Notes: a model not told the origin generated them from the sequence alone. A DNA stretch of 64,000 bases from Acidovorax sp. SUPP3334 (GCF_030159055.1 NZ_BQXQ01000002.1:62001-126000); one strand, 5' to 3'. Numbered from the stretch's first letter, positions 46,489 through 56,369 are shown. Made by a program: numbers and translations.

Positions 46489-47186
46489 GGTTGGGAGGGA
46501 AAGAGATCCAATATGCGCCAGCCACGCTGCTGCGCGAGCGCCCGCAGGCGGGGGTCGGGGTTGGTAGCCACCGGGTGGTCGACGGTTTCGAGCAGCGGCA
46601 CGTCGTTCATGGAGTCACTGTAGAAGGTGCTCTCCACGCCGCTCCAGGCCAGGCCGCGCGAGGCCAGCCATTCTTCCATGCGCCGGACCTTGCCTTCGCG
46701 CATGGTCGGCGTGCCCTCGATGGCGCCGGTGTACCAGCCCTGCGCATCGCGCGCAAGGCCCATGGAGAGCAGTTCGTCCACGCCCAGCGCGCGGGCGATG
46801 GGGCCGGTCACGAACTCGTTGGTCGCGGTGATGATGACCACCTGGTCGCCCGCAGCCTGGTGCTGCTGCACCAGTTGCAGCGCCTGCGGGCGGATGGCCG
46901 GCTCGATCACCTCGCGCATGAACCGGGCGTGCGCGGCGGCCGCCGCCTCGGGGCCGCGCTGGCGCACAGCGTCGATGGCGAAGCGCACGTAGTCGTGTAC
47001 GTTCAGCGTGCCGGCTTGGTAGTGCGCGTAGAACTCGTCGTTGCGGCGGCCGAATTCGACCGGATCGTTCCAGCCGATGCGAATGGTGAACTCGCCCCAC
47101 TCATAGTCCGAGTCGAGCGGCAGCAGCGTGTGATCGAGATCGAACAGGGCCAGCCGAGGGCGTTGCGCCGGGGGTTCAGGGTTCAT
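46485..47186 (-). CDS. HAD-IB family phosphatase (SerB-like)
   Basis: 233 residues from ATG 47186. HAD motifs: LALFDLDHTLLPLDS (nucleophile Asp in DLDHT), VVIITATNEFVTGPIARALG (motif II Thr region), REGKVRRMEEWL with the Lys, and FYSDSMNDVPLLETVDHPVA (motif IV). The helical cap after motif I is HAD-IB type. It dephosphorylates a small molecule such as phosphoserine-like compounds; exact substrate unknown. Situated between hda and pcnB on the minus strand. Confidence 0.9.
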   Translation of the reverse strand: MNPEPPAQRPRLALFDLDHTLLPLDSDYEWGEFTIRIGWNDPVEFGRRNDEFYAHYQAGTLNVHDYVRFAIDAVRQRGPEAAAAAHARFMREVIEPAIRPQALQLVQQHQAAGDQVVIITATNEFVTGPIARALGVDELLSMGLARDAQGWYTGAIEGTPTMREGKVRRMEEWLASRGLAWSGVESTFYSDSMNDVPLLETVDHPVATNPDPRLRALAQQRGWRILDLFPSQP

Positions 47187-47232
47187 GCGTGAAGGGTCGA
47201 TGGGGCACAGGGGAAGCCGGCAGCACGCGCTG

Positions 47233-47931
47233 CTATTCGGACTCCAGCATGGCCCGGAGCAAGGGAATGGTGATGGCCCGCTGGGTGCGCAGGGCAAAGC
47301 TGTCCAGCTGGTCCAGCAACTGCATGAGGCTGCCCAGGTCTCGCGAGAAACGCTTGAGCATGTAGTCCATCACGTCGTCGCCCAGGAAGATGCCGCGTGC
47401 GTCGGCCTCCTGGCGCAGCACGGCGCGGCGTTCGGCCTCGCCCAGCAGGTGCAATTGAAAGATGTGGCCCCAGCCCAGGCGGCTGCGCAGGTCGTCGCGC
47501 AGCGGCAGGTCGGCTGGCGGCGTCTGGCCCGCGGCCAGCACCCAGCGGGGCTCGCCCACGGCGGGGCTGATGGCGTTGACGAACCAGTTGAACGCCGCCG
47601 CCTGCTGGGCGGTGTTGTACAGATGCACTTCGTCCAGCAGCACGGCGGACCAGCGGTCGTCGAACGCCGTGGGCTCGGCCACCGAGGCATCGAGCCAGCC
47701 CACCGAGGCGCCCTGCTCGCGCAGCGCCTCGCGTACGGCCTCCAGCAGGTGGGTCTTGCCGCTGCCCGATTCGCCCCAGAGGTAGGTAGGCACCGGCGAG
47801 CGCAGCACTTCGGTGGTGCCTTCGCCCACGGCCAGGCGCAGGTGCTGGAGCGCGGCCTCGTTGGTGCCGGCAAAGAAACGGGAGAGCGTGGGCCCGGTGG
47901 CCAGGCCGATGTCGAGGGCCAGTTGCTTCAT
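47233..47931 (-). CDS. hda: DnaA regulatory inactivator Hda
   Basis: 232 residues from ATG 47931. AAA+ protein homologous to DnaA domain III: Walker A GESGSGKTHLLEAV, Walker B-like AVLLDEVHLY, sensor region LRDDLRSRLGWGHIFQL. With the sliding clamp it stimulates ATP hydrolysis by DnaA to prevent re-initiation. The N-terminus MKQLALDIGLATGPTLSRF contains the QL-LD clamp-binding peptide. No HTH domain IV is present, which excludes DnaA itself. Confidence 0.93.
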   Translation of the reverse strand: MKQLALDIGLATGPTLSRFFAGTNEAALQHLRLAVGEGTTEVLRSPVPTYLWGESGSGKTHLLEAVREALREQGASVGWLDASVAEPTAFDDRWSAVLLDEVHLYNTAQQAAAFNWFVNAISPAVGEPRWVLAAGQTPPADLPLRDDLRSRLGWGHIFQLHLLGEAERRAVLRQEADARGIFLGDDVMDYMLKRFSRDLGSLMQLLDQLDSFALRTQRAITIPLLRAMLESE

Positions 47932-48321
47932 GCCGGCCGCCCCGGGGCGGCGCCGCGCAAGCCATGCACGCGCCGTGCGCCCAGGCTCCGGCATGGAGCG
48001 CGGTGCAGGGCGGCGGGCGATGAAAGGGAGCGAGACGGCATGGAGAAGAAAAAGAAGGGGATTAGCGACCGGAACCAGGGCTGAAGACGAAACGAGGCGG
48101 GTGAGCCCTGGTGCGAAAGGACACGCCGGCGCGAATTTTAGTCTGCCGCAGCCACCCCGCCAGCGACCGCAGCGCGAAGGCGCCGTACAGGCGCCGCGGC
48201 CCAGCCGGCAAGGGGCCATCCGCCGGCCCAGCGGGGACATTGGCGGGCCGGCCGGGCGGGGCCCTTAAAATCCGCCGCTCCAGCCCGCCGCGCGGGCCCA
48301 CCAGCACTCACGAACCCTTCC
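47932..48321. other. 390-bp intergenic region between hda and purM
   Basis: GC-rich divergent promoter region. A TTAAAAT sequence at 48265-48271, about 50 bp before purM, is the best -10 candidate, but the nearest -35-like TTGGCG is 20 bp away, longer than usual. The open frame of hda continues upstream through much of the region by composition only. No RNA gene, terminator or repeat seen. Confidence 0.5.
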
Positions 48322-49395
48322 ATGAGCTCTTTCGCCCCCACCACCCCCATCTCCTACAAAGACGCTGGCGTCGACATCGATGCCGGCGACGCGCTGGTCG
48401 AGCGCATCAAGCCGCTCGCCAAGAAGACCATGCGCGAGGGCGTGCTGGCCGGCATCGGCGGTTTCGGCGCCTTGTTCGAGGTGCCCAAGCGCTACCAGGA
48501 GCCCGTGCTGGTGAGCGGCACCGACGGCGTGGGCACCAAGCTCAAGCTGGCGTTCGAATGGAACATGCACGACACCGTGGGCATCGATCTGGTGGCCATG
48601 AGCGTGAACGACGTGCTGGTGCAGGGTGCCGAGCCGCTGTTCTTTCTGGACTACTTCGCCTGCGGCAAGCTCGACGTGGACACGGCCGCGGCCGTGGTCG
48701 GCGGCATCGCCCGGGGCTGCGAACTGTCGGGCTGCGCCCTGATCGGGGGCGAAACGGCCGAAATGCCGGGCATGTACCCTGCCGGCGAATACGACCTGGC
48801 CGGCTTTGCCGTCGGCGCAGTCGAAAAATCCAAGATCCTCACCGGCAAGACCGTGGCGGCCGGCGACGTGGTGCTGGGCCTGGCATCGGCCGGCGTGCAC
48901 TCCAACGGTTTCAGCCTGGTGCGCAAGTGCATCGAGCGGGCCGGCGATTCGGCCCCCGCCACGCTGGACGGCAAGCCGTTCAAGCAGGCCATCATGGAAC
49001 CCACCCGCCTGTACGTGAAGAACGTGCTGGCCGCACTGGCCCAGTACCCGGCGCCCCAGGACGCGGCCTCGGCCGGCGGCATCAAGGCCCTGGCCCACAT
49101 CACCGGCGGCGGCCTGCTGGAGAACATTCCGCGCGTGCTGCCCGACGGCCTGGCCGCGCACCTGAAGGCCGGTAGCTGGCCGCAGACCGAGCTGTTCGCC
49201 TGGCTGCAGAAGACGGCCGGCATCGACGACATCGAAATGAACCGCACGTTCAACAACGGCATCGGCATGGTGGTGGTGGTGTCGGCAGCCCAGGCAGAAG
49301 CCACGGCCGCAACGCTGCGCTCGCTGGGCGAGACGGTCTATGCGATCGGCACCATTGCCGAGCGGGGCGACGGCGCCGCCGTGGTCGTGGGCTGA
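48322..49395 (+). CDS. purM: Phosphoribosylformylglycinamidine cyclo-ligase (AIR synthase)
   Basis: Fifth step of purine synthesis. 357 residues. Motifs: [11 protein letters not shown] near the N-terminus, [34 protein letters not shown], the glycine-rich [13 protein letters not shown] and NPRVLPDGL-like ending. All typical of the ATP-binding PurM superfamily. The stop codon overlaps the ATG of the downstream permease by one base (TGATG). Confidence 0.97.
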   Translation: MSSFAPTTPISYKDAGVDIDAGDALVERIKPLAKKTMREGVLAGIGGFGALFEVPKRYQEPVLVSGTDGVGTKLKLAFEWNMHDTVGIDLVAMSVNDVLVQGAEPLFFLDYFACGKLDVDTAAAVVGGIARGCELSGCALIGGETAEMPGMYPAGEYDLAGFAVGAVEKSKILTGKTVAAGDVVLGLASAGVHSNGFSLVRKCIERAGDSAPATLDGKPFKQAIMEPTRLYVKNVLAALAQYPAPQDAASAGGIKALAHITGGGLLENIPRVLPDGLAAHLKAGSWPQTELFAWLQKTAGIDDIEMNRTFNNGIGMVVVVSAAQAEATAATLRSLGETVYAIGTIAERGDGAAVVVG

Positions 49396-50558
49396 TGGAG
49401 CCGCTCGCGCCGCACGAAGTCCCGCCCTCCGCCGCAGGCTCCGTGCGCGCGGGCCCTGCGGCCAGCGCATCTTCAGGCGTGCCGGCTGGCACGCCGCCAC
49501 CTGCCACTGCCGCCCCAGCGCCCCCCGCATCCGCTCCGCGCCGCGGCGTGGTCACCGCCAGCTACGTGCTCATGGCCTGCGCCCTGCTGCTGGTGATGTG
49601 GCAGGGCCTGCTGCCCGGCCTGCTGTGCGCCTGCCTGGGTTTTCTGCTCACGCGCTGGCTGGCGCCCCGGCTGGCCTGGCCGCCCGGGCGCACCGTGGCG
49701 CGGCGGCCGGGCGGTGGCGCCACGACCGGCCAGGCCATTGCCGCGGCCGTGGTCATGCTGGCGCCGCTGTCGCTGATCGTGCTGGCGGCGTCGCACTCGC
49801 GCAGCTACATCGTCGAGGCGCCGCAGCAATACCGGGAACTGCTCGATTTTCTGGCGCGCACCGTGCTGGAACTGCGCCTCAAACTGCCGCCCGACATCGC
49901 CTCCCACCTGCCCGAGGGCGCGGTCGAAATCCAGCGCACCATCGCCGGCTACCTGGGCGCCAAGGCCGGCGCGCTCGCCATGGCGGGACGGGCCTGGCTC
50001 AGCGGGCTGCTGCACGCCTACGTGGGCCTGCTGATCGGTGCGCTGGCAGCCGTGCGGACGATGGGCGGCACGCGCGGCCCGCTGGCCGAGGCCCTGGCCA
50101 CGCGCATCACGTTCTTCGGCGAAGCATTCCGCCAGATCGTGGCGGCGCAGTTCTGGATCGCCGCGTTCAACACGCTGCTGACCGCCATCTTCCTGCTGGG
50201 CGTGCTGCCGCTGTGGGGCATGCAGCTGCCCTACACGCCGGCGCTGATCACGCTCACCTTCCTGGCCGGACTGGTGCCCATCGTGGGCAACCTGCTGTGC
50301 AACGCGGTCATCACCATCGTGGGGCTGTCGGTGTCGCCAGCGGCGGCCATCGCTTGCCTGGTCTTCCTGATCCTGATCCACAAGGCTGAATACGTCATCA
50401 ACGCCAAGGTGGTGGGCCAGCGCACCCACATGGGCGTGTGGGAACTGCTGGCGGTGATGTTCGTGGCCGAGGCCGTTTTCGGCCCCGCCGGGCTGGTGGC
50501 GGCGCCGCTGTTCTACGCCTACCTCAAGAAAGAGCTGCAGGCCGCTCAGCTGGTGTAG
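49395..50558 (+). CDS. AI-2E/PerM family transporter, second copy
   Basis: 387 residues. Pro/Ala-rich 45-residue N-terminus, then hydrophobic segments (YVLMACALLLVMWQGLLPGL, VVMLAPLSLIVLAAS, IGALAAVRTMG), a soluble middle (LPPDIASHLPEGAVEIQ) and C-terminal AFNTLLTAIFLLGVLPLWGM and YTPALITLTFLAGLVPIVGN, which matches the family. Translation is coupled to purM, an unusual neighbourhood. Substrate unknown; no sign of a specific role for AI-2. Confidence 0.88.
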   Translation: MEPLAPHEVPPSAAGSVRAGPAASASSGVPAGTPPPATAAPAPPASAPRRGVVTASYVLMACALLLVMWQGLLPGLLCACLGFLLTRWLAPRLAWPPGRTVARRPGGGATTGQAIAAAVVMLAPLSLIVLAASHSRSYIVEAPQQYRELLDFLARTVLELRLKLPPDIASHLPEGAVEIQRTIAGYLGAKAGALAMAGRAWLSGLLHAYVGLLIGALAAVRTMGGTRGPLAEALATRITFFGEAFRQIVAAQFWIAAFNTLLTAIFLLGVLPLWGMQLPYTPALITLTFLAGLVPIVGNLLCNAVITIVGLSVSPAAAIACLVFLILIHKAEYVINAKVVGQRTHMGVWELLAVMFVAEAVFGPAGLVAAPLFYAYLKKELQAAQLV

Positions 50559-50729
50559 GAACGGGCCAGCGGCACGCCCGGGCCGGGCCCATGGCCCCCA
50601 CCCGCCCTGCGGGTTTGTGCCGAGCCGTCGCTTTCAACTCAAGCATTACGCTAGCCCCGTGCGGCACGCAGCCCTCGGGGCGGCATTCCGCGCACCATGC
50701 CCCCTCCTCGCTTTCCTTGAAAGATTCCC

Positions 50730-52373
50730 ATGACCATCGCAAGAAAACTGGCCCTCCTCGTGCTGAGCGCCATTCTCGGCATCGCGGTGATGACAGCGTG
50801 GTTTCTGATCTCGGAGCGACAGCTGATCCTGAAAGAGCGGCAGACCGGCGTGCGCCAGGTGGTCGAGGCGGCGCACGGCATCGCCACGCATTTCCACGAA
50901 CTCAGCACCAAGGGCGGCATGACCGACGAGGAGGCGCGCAAGCGCGCCGCCGCCGCCATCCAGGCGCTGCGCTACAGCGGCAACGAATACGTGTGGATCA
51001 ACGACATGCACCCGCGCATGGTGATGCACCCCGCTCGCCCCGAGCTGAACGGCAAGGACCTCACCGCCAACAAGGACCCGAACGGCAAGCAGCTGTTCGT
51101 CGAGTTCGTGCGCACCGTGCAAGCCAGCGGCGGGGGCTTCGTGCCTTACCTGTGGCCCAAGGCCGGCAGCGACACGCCGGTCGAGAAGACGTCGTACGTG
51201 CAAGGGTTCGCGCCGTGGGGCTGGGTCATCGGCTCGGGGGTGTACATCGACACGGTCAACGCCACCATCTGGCAGCGCGCGCTCGGGTTCGGACTCGTGG
51301 CCCTGCTACTGGGGGCGGCGCTGCTCGTGATCGGCACGTTGATTTCACGCAACCTGCTGCGGGCGCTGGGCGGCGAACCCGGCTATGCCCGCACCATTGC
51401 CCGAAGCATCTCCGAAGGCGATCTGTCGGTGGCGGTGGACACCCGCCAGGGCGACCGCTCCAGCCTGCTGCTGGACATGCAGGCGATGCGCGACAGCCTG
51501 CACCGCATCGTTCAGCGCGTGCGCGACGGCACCGAGCACATCGCCGGGGCCTCGCAGCAGATCGCGGCCGGCAACCACGACCTGTCGGCGCGCACCGAAT
51601 CACAGGCCAGCGCGCTGGAGCAGACGGCCGCCTCCATGGAGGAGATGACGTCCAACGTGAAGCAGAACGCGGACAACGCCCGGCAGGCCAGCGTGCTGGC
51701 GCAATCGGCCTCCGACGTGGCCCGCAAAGGCGGCACGGTGGTGGAGAAGGTGGTGCAGACCATGGGCTCCATCGATGCGTCGTCGCGCAAGGTGTCGGAA
51801 ATCACCGGGGTGATCGAAGGCATCGCGTTCCAGACCAACATCCTGGCGCTGAACGCGGCCGTCGAAGCGGCCCGGGCCGGCGAGCAGGGGCGTGGCTTCG
51901 CGGTGGTCGCCACCGAGGTGCGCAGCCTGGCGCAGCGGTCCTCCGAGGCCGCCAAGGAGATCAAGACCCTGATCGGCAACTCTGCCGAGCAGGTGAGAGC
52001 CGGCACCCAGCTGGCCCAGGAGGCCGGCACCACCATGCAGAACCTCGTGGACAGCGTGCTGCGCGTATCGGCCGTGATCGAGGAAATCAGCCAGGCCAGC
52101 CGAGAGCAGACCGACGGCATCGAGCAGATCAACGAAGCCATCTCGCAGATGGACCAGGGCACGCAGCAAAACGCCGCCCTGGTCGAGCAGGCCACCGCTG
52201 CGGCCGCCTCGCTGCAGCAGCAGGCCAACGAACTCAGGCAGGTGGTGGCCGCTTTTCAACTGCACAGCGCTGCGGAAAGCGCCGGGGAATCGGGGCATGG
52301 CAGGGCACAGGCCGCGCTGCGGCGGCCGGGACCGGCGACTGCACTCGCACCGGCACTTGCACGATTGAATTGA
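50730..52373 (+). CDS. Methyl-accepting chemotaxis protein with single Cache sensor
   Basis: 547 residues. TM1 about 6-26; the periplasmic part reads like a sCache_2 domain ([45 protein letters not shown]) that commonly senses small organic acids or amines; TM2 about 185-208; HAMP with the [11 protein letters not shown] region; signalling domain with [15 protein letters not shown] and [20 protein letters not shown]. No terminal pentapeptide. Transcribed alone, 171 bp after the second permease, with a tandem repeat behind it. Confidence 0.95.
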   Translation: MTIARKLALLVLSAILGIAVMTAWFLISERQLILKERQTGVRQVVEAAHGIATHFHELSTKGGMTDEEARKRAAAAIQALRYSGNEYVWINDMHPRMVMHPARPELNGKDLTANKDPNGKQLFVEFVRTVQASGGGFVPYLWPKAGSDTPVEKTSYVQGFAPWGWVIGSGVYIDTVNATIWQRALGFGLVALLLGAALLVIGTLISRNLLRALGGEPGYARTIARSISEGDLSVAVDTRQGDRSSLLLDMQAMRDSLHRIVQRVRDGTEHIAGASQQIAAGNHDLSARTESQASALEQTAASMEEMTSNVKQNADNARQASVLAQSASDVARKGGTVVEKVVQTMGSIDASSRKVSEITGVIEGIAFQTNILALNAAVEAARAGEQGRGFAVVATEVRSLAQRSSEAAKEIKTLIGNSAEQVRAGTQLAQEAGTTMQNLVDSVLRVSAVIEEISQASREQTDGIEQINEAISQMDQGTQQNAALVEQATAAAASLQQQANELRQVVAAFQLHSAAESAGESGHGRAQAALRRPGPATALAPALARLN

Positions 52374-52432
52374 CACGGAGCCCTTCGAGCACGGCAGGCC
52401 TTCCTTGCCGCTCATCGCATCGCGCCAGCGGT

Positions 52433-52464
52433 GGGTCAAGGGGTCGAGGGGTCGAGGGGTCGAA
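52433..52464 (+). repeat. Four-unit 8-bp tandem repeat (GGGTCGAG type)
   Basis: GGGTCAAG, GGGTCGAG, GGGTCGAG, GGGTCGAA in a row at 52433-52464, 60 bp after the chemoreceptor stop. Unit length 8 is not a multiple of three, but the site is intergenic. A possible slippage site. Confidence 0.7.
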
Positions 52465-52543
52465 CGATAAGGGCCTGAACGCCTGGTGCATCCCGGACCA
52501 GGCCGCCTGAACGGTGGCGGCCACAAAGCCGCAACGCCGCGAT

Positions 52544-52575
52544 TTGCTATTATTTCAATAGCAATCAAGGCATAT
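52544..52575. repeat. Dispersed hairpin repeat copy R4
   Basis: TTGCTAT (52544-52550), loop TATTTCA, ATAGCAA (52558-52564): perfect 7-bp arms, then TCAAGGCAT. The flank AATAGCAATCAAGGCA is shared with copy R3 at 26553-26580. It lies in the gap before the stop of the esterase gene on the other strand. Confidence 0.7.
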
Positions 52576-52614
52576 GAATCAACGGCATCAGGCCCTTTTC
52601 GCCGTGATTCCGCA

Positions 52615-53691
52615 TCACTCCGATTTGAACTGCCTCGCCACGAATGCCCAGATCAGCGCCGAGGCGTCCGGGCCTTCTGGGTCGCTGTAGGGCAGGCTGG
52701 CGGCGCCGCCGCTCCAGGCATGGCCCAGGCCCTGGATTTCTCGCAGGGCCACCACCGTGCGGCCCTGCCGCTTGAACTCGGTCAGGCGGGTGGCGTGCCG
52801 CTTGCCGCGCTGCTGCATGCGCGCGGCACCGGCCTTGGCGCCCAGCGCCTGGGCCCACAGCTCGGCGGTCGCGCAGGCGTTGCGGGGCGACACCACGCCG
52901 TCGCCCTCGCCGTGCAGCACCAGCAGCGCGGGCAGCGGCATCGGGCCTTCGGCGGGGGCCGGGCCCATGCCCAGCACCGGGGGCGCTGGCACCGGCAACA
53001 GCGCTTCGCGGCGGCCGCCCATGGCCGCCATGGCCTGCGCGGACGATTCTGCCGTGCCCGGCGCCACGCCGGAATGCATGGCCACCGCGCAAAAACGCTC
53101 GGGGTAGCGTGCCGCCAGCAGCACCGCCATGCAGGCCCCGGCCGACAGGCCGGCCACCGCCACGCGCGTGAGATCGACCGGGTGGCGCCGCGCGATCTGG
53201 TCCACGGCCCCCATCAGCGTGGCCGCTTCGGCATGCGCCTTGCCGTTGCGGTGCGAAAACCAGTTCCAGCAGCCCTGGGCGTTGGCGATGCGTTCCTGCT
53301 CGGGGTACAGCACCAAAAAACGCTCGCGCGCGGCCAGCCGGTTCATGCGCGAGATGGCGGCCAGATCGGCGCCGGTCTGGCCGCAGCCGTGCAGCATCAC
53401 CATCAGGGGAAGTTTTTCGCCCTCGCGCAAGGCGAGGCCAGGGGGAATGTGCAGATGAAAGCGCCGTGCGCCGGCCGGGCCAGGGGCGATGCCCCCGATC
53501 CACTCGCCAGCGCCGGGAGGCAGCTTGCGTGGCGCCCGGGCCTTGGGGGTGGCGGCGTTGACCAGCGACAGCAGGGGCCTGGCCGCCGCCTTCACCCGGG
53601 CAGGGCGCGTGGCGCGGGCCAGCGCCTTCAAATTGCGCTGGTAGGCCCGGGTGAACACGGACAGAGAGAACAGGCGGGAGCTGCGGGGCAT
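52615..53691 (-). CDS. PHB-depolymerase-type esterase
   Basis: 358 residues from ATG 53691. Alpha/beta hydrolase of the LpqC/PHB depolymerase esterase family: LPLMVMLHGCGQTGADLAA (oxyanion region), nucleophile Ser in VAGLSAGACMAVL (GxSxG), Asp in LHGEGDGVVSPRNACAT, His in GLGHAWSGG. The N-terminal 60 residues are basic and lack a Sec signal of normal type, so a cytosolic or unusual export route is likely. Substrates may be short acyl esters or polyhydroxyalkanoate. Confidence 0.9.
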   Translation of the reverse strand: MPRSSRLFSLSVFTRAYQRNLKALARATRPARVKAAARPLLSLVNAATPKARAPRKLPPGAGEWIGGIAPGPAGARRFHLHIPPGLALREGEKLPLMVMLHGCGQTGADLAAISRMNRLAARERFLVLYPEQERIANAQGCWNWFSHRNGKAHAEAATLMGAVDQIARRHPVDLTRVAVAGLSAGACMAVLLAARYPERFCAVAMHSGVAPGTAESSAQAMAAMGGRREALLPVPAPPVLGMGPAPAEGPMPLPALLVLHGEGDGVVSPRNACATAELWAQALGAKAGAARMQQRGKRHATRLTEFKRQGRTVVALREIQGLGHAWSGGAASLPYSDPEGPDASALIWAFVARQFKSE

Positions 53692-53934
53692 GAGCGGTCG
53701 TCCAATCGGCGGGGTAGCAGGGTCACCATACCAGTTTTGCTGCACTGCAGCATTTTTCGAGCCCGTCTGCGGTGGAATTGGCGCAGATGCCCTACAAACA
53801 GAGCGTCGCCAGACTGAAAAATCCAGCCAATTCATGTCCTGAAATGATCGATTTTCGGCCGCCTCCGCCCGGACGCCGCCCGCCAGCGCAAACACAATGA
53901 GCGGCATACTCCCACCCTTGCGAAGGCCCTCTCC

Positions 53935-54504
53935 GTGAAAATCTGTCTCATAGTGATCGACGTGCAGGAATCGTTCCGCCACCGCCCCTATTTCACCGAA
54001 GCGAGCCTGCCGCCCTATCTGGCCGCGCAGAACGCGCTCATCGACGGCTGCGTCGCCCGGGGCGTGCCCGTGGTGCGCGTGCTGCACAGCGATGGCCCCG
54101 CCGAACCCGGCAACCCGTTCGCCATCGAATCCGGCCACGTGCGTCCGCTGGACGGTTTGGCCCCCTTCGAGGCCGCCGCCACCTTCACCAAAGAGCGCCA
54201 CAGCGCCCTGGTGGGCACTGCGCTCGGCGTCTGGCTCACCCAGCACGGCATTCAGCGCCTGATCGTGAGCGGCATTCGCACCGAGCAATGCTGCGAGACC
54301 ACCACGCGCCACGCCTGCGACCTGGGCTGGGAGGTGGACTACGCCCTCGACGCCACCCTGACCTGGGACATGGTGCAGCCCGACGGCCGCCCGCTGACCG
54401 CCGACGACATCCGCGCGCGCACCGCCACCGTGCTGCAAGACCGCTTCGCCACCGTGTGCACCGCCGCCCAGGCACTGGCGCGGGTGGATGCCGCTGCGGC
54501 CTGA
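53935..54504 (+). CDS. Isochorismatase-like cysteine hydrolase; GTG start
   Basis: 189 residues. The catalytic triad of the family is visible: Asp in IVIDVQESF, Lys in FTKERHSAL and nucleophile Cys in RTEQCCETTTRHA (two adjacent Cys). GTG at 53935 preceded by AAGG fits the start. Probable amide or nitrile/ureido-type small-molecule hydrolase; isochorismate is not implied. Head of an operon with a DUF1272 gene and a GlxA-type regulator. Confidence 0.9.
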   Translation: MKICLIVIDVQESFRHRPYFTEASLPPYLAAQNALIDGCVARGVPVVRVLHSDGPAEPGNPFAIESGHVRPLDGLAPFEAAATFTKERHSALVGTALGVWLTQHGIQRLIVSGIRTEQCCETTTRHACDLGWEVDYALDATLTWDMVQPDGRPLTADDIRARTATVLQDRFATVCTAAQALARVDAAAA

Positions 54505-54585
54505 CCGGCACCGTCTTCAGCACTCCCCCTTTTCCTGACCCCTTTTCATTCATCCACCACCCCATTTTTCGAGAAAGAGCACGCC

Positions 54586-54894
54586 ATGCTGGAACTGCGC
54601 CCCACCTGCGAAAACTGCAACACCGCCCTGCCCCCCGCCTCGGCCGATGCCCGCATCTGCAGCTTCGAATGCACCTTCTGCGCCTCCTGCGTGGACCGCG
54701 TGCTCGGCAACGTCTGCCCCAACTGCGGCGGCGGCTTCGCCCCGCGCCCCATTCGCCCCGCCCACAACCACAAGGGCAACAACTTCCTGGGCAACGACCC
54801 CGCCAGCACCACCGTGCGCCACCGGCCGGTGGACCCCGCCGCGCACGCCGCCTTCACCGAAACCCTGCGCCACGTGCCGCCCACCCAGCGATGA
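54586..54894 (+). CDS. DUF1272 domain protein
   Basis: 102 residues. Six to eight Cys in pairs in the first 55: ELRPTCENCNTALPP, CSFECTFCASC and VCPNCGGG, the classical DUF1272 zinc-ribbon-like pattern, followed by a His-containing tail (RPAHNHKGNNFLGND). Metal binding is likely; function unknown. The stop overlaps the ATG of the following regulator (ATGA). Confidence 0.9.
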   Translation: MLELRPTCENCNTALPPASADARICSFECTFCASCVDRVLGNVCPNCGGGFAPRPIRPAHNHKGNNFLGNDPASTTVRHRPVDPAAHAAFTETLRHVPPTQR

Positions 54895-55958
54895 GCGGCA
54901 ACGGCAGCAGGGATCGCAAGAGCGGCAGCGGCGCCACCAGGGGCGGTGCCGCGTCGGTGGCCGTGGCCGCAGCCACTGCCGCGCCCATCCACGTCTATTT
55001 CGCGCTGCTGCCCGGCAGCCTCGTGCTGGACTGGGCAGGCCCCGCCGAAGCCCTGCGCATCGCCAACCAGGTGCTGCAGTCGCGGGGCGTGGCGCCGGCC
55101 TTCGTGCTGCACTTCGTCAACCCCACGCCAGAGTCGGTCACCTCGGTGGGCGTGGCGCTCTCCGGTCTCGCTCCGCTGCCGGCCACGCTGCCGCACCCGG
55201 CCTGGGTCGTGCTCGTGGGCCTGCCGGGCCAGCGCATCGACGTGCAGCGCAGCGAGGCGCGCGAACTGCTGCACTGGCTGCGCGGCCTGCGCCTGTCCGC
55301 CGGGCGGCTGGAACTGGTGACCGTGTGCGCCGGCGCCGTGCTGGCCGCACACGCCGGGCTGCTGGCCGGGCGCCGCGCCACAACGCACCACCAGCACCTG
55401 GCCGAACTGGCCGAGGTGGAACCCCGCTGCGACGTGGTTGCCAACCGCGTCTTCGTGGCCGACGGCGCCCTGCACACCAGCGCGGGCGTGACCACCGGCA
55501 TCGACCTGGTGCTGCACCGCATCGCCGATGTGTGCGGCCCCGCCGTCGCCGCCGAAGTGGCGCAGACCATGGTGGTCGCCCTGCGGCGCGGCCCGCACGA
55601 TCCGGAAATGTCACCCTTTCTGCACCACCGCAACCACCTGCACGGCGCGCTGCACCGCGTGCAGGACGCCGTCGCTCAGCAGCCCCAGGCGGAGTGGAGC
55701 GTGCCCGCCATGGCAGAGGTGGCGCACGCATCGCCACGGCACCTGACGCGACTGTTTCTGGACCACGCCGGCATTGCGCCGCTGCAGTATCTGCGCCGGA
55801 TTCGCCTGGCCACCGCCGAGGCCGCGCTGCGCGCGGGGCGCAACGTGACGGCGGCGGCGGAGATGGCGGGGTTCAGTTCGGACACGCAACTGCGGCGGGC
55901 ATGGAAGCAGTTCGGGCGCGGTGGCACGCCCTCGCGGGTGGGCGAGCTGGGCGGCTGA
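54891..55958 (+). CDS. GlxA-family AraC-type transcriptional regulator, second paralogue
   Basis: 355 residues. N-terminal 30 residues Ser/Gly-rich, then the DJ-1/PfpI-like domain (LPGSLVLDWAGPAEALRIAN, LVTVCAGAVLAAHAGLLAG with the amidase-type Cys) and AraC HTH (SVPAMAEVAHASPRHLTRLF, AAAEMAGFSSDTQLRRAW). It is the last gene of the operon with the cysteine hydrolase and DUF1272 gene, presumably sensing a substrate of the hydrolase. Compare the truncated GlxA/hydrolase pair at 42914-44258. Confidence 0.9.
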   Translation: MSGNGSRDRKSGSGATRGGAASVAVAAATAAPIHVYFALLPGSLVLDWAGPAEALRIANQVLQSRGVAPAFVLHFVNPTPESVTSVGVALSGLAPLPATLPHPAWVVLVGLPGQRIDVQRSEARELLHWLRGLRLSAGRLELVTVCAGAVLAAHAGLLAGRRATTHHQHLAELAEVEPRCDVVANRVFVADGALHTSAGVTTGIDLVLHRIADVCGPAVAAEVAQTMVVALRRGPHDPEMSPFLHHRNHLHGALHRVQDAVAQQPQAEWSVPAMAEVAHASPRHLTRLFLDHAGIAPLQYLRRIRLATAEAALRAGRNVTAAAEMAGFSSDTQLRRAWKQFGRGGTPSRVGELGG

Positions 55959-56214
55959 CAGGTGCCAGCGCAAGCTGCGACATCGAATGCCGCACCGGCC
56001 CCTGGCTGCCGCGGGCCGCAACGCGCGCGCACCTACCAGGGCTCGTCCGACCTCTTCCTGCTGCGCACGCAAGACCCAGGCGCGGGCCGAGGCAAACTAC
56101 CAGCAGTGAATCGCCATCGAGACACTGCGGTGGTGGCTGACTTCAGCCAGGCAGCCTTCGCGAAGGCCGGGGCGATTTCATCGTTTCAAGATCACAGCCA
56201 GGAAGATTTCAAAG

Positions 56215-56325
56215 ATGGATTGGGTTCCTATCGTTTTCATTGTGTTCAAGGTTCTCGTTTTCGGCGTGGGCATGTTTTTCGCCATCAAGTGGCATCATGA
56301 CCAAGCCAAGAAGAATAAAAAGTAA
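56215..56325 (+). CDS. Tiny membrane protein (36 aa)
   Basis: 36 residues: MDWVPIVFIVFKVLVFGVGM followed by FFAIKWHHDQAKKNKK. One hydrophobic helix, then a basic tail. AGGAAG precedes the ATG. Similar short proteins occur in other Burkholderiales, as far as I recall. Found in the 410-bp gap between the GlxA gene and argC; the 255 bp before it (55959-56214) hold nothing I recognise. Confidence 0.6.
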   Translation: MDWVPIVFIVFKVLVFGVGMFFAIKWHHDQAKKNKK

Positions 56326-56369
56326 CGAGGTCGGCAGGCCGCAAGCGATTCGAACCGGCGCCGGACGCA

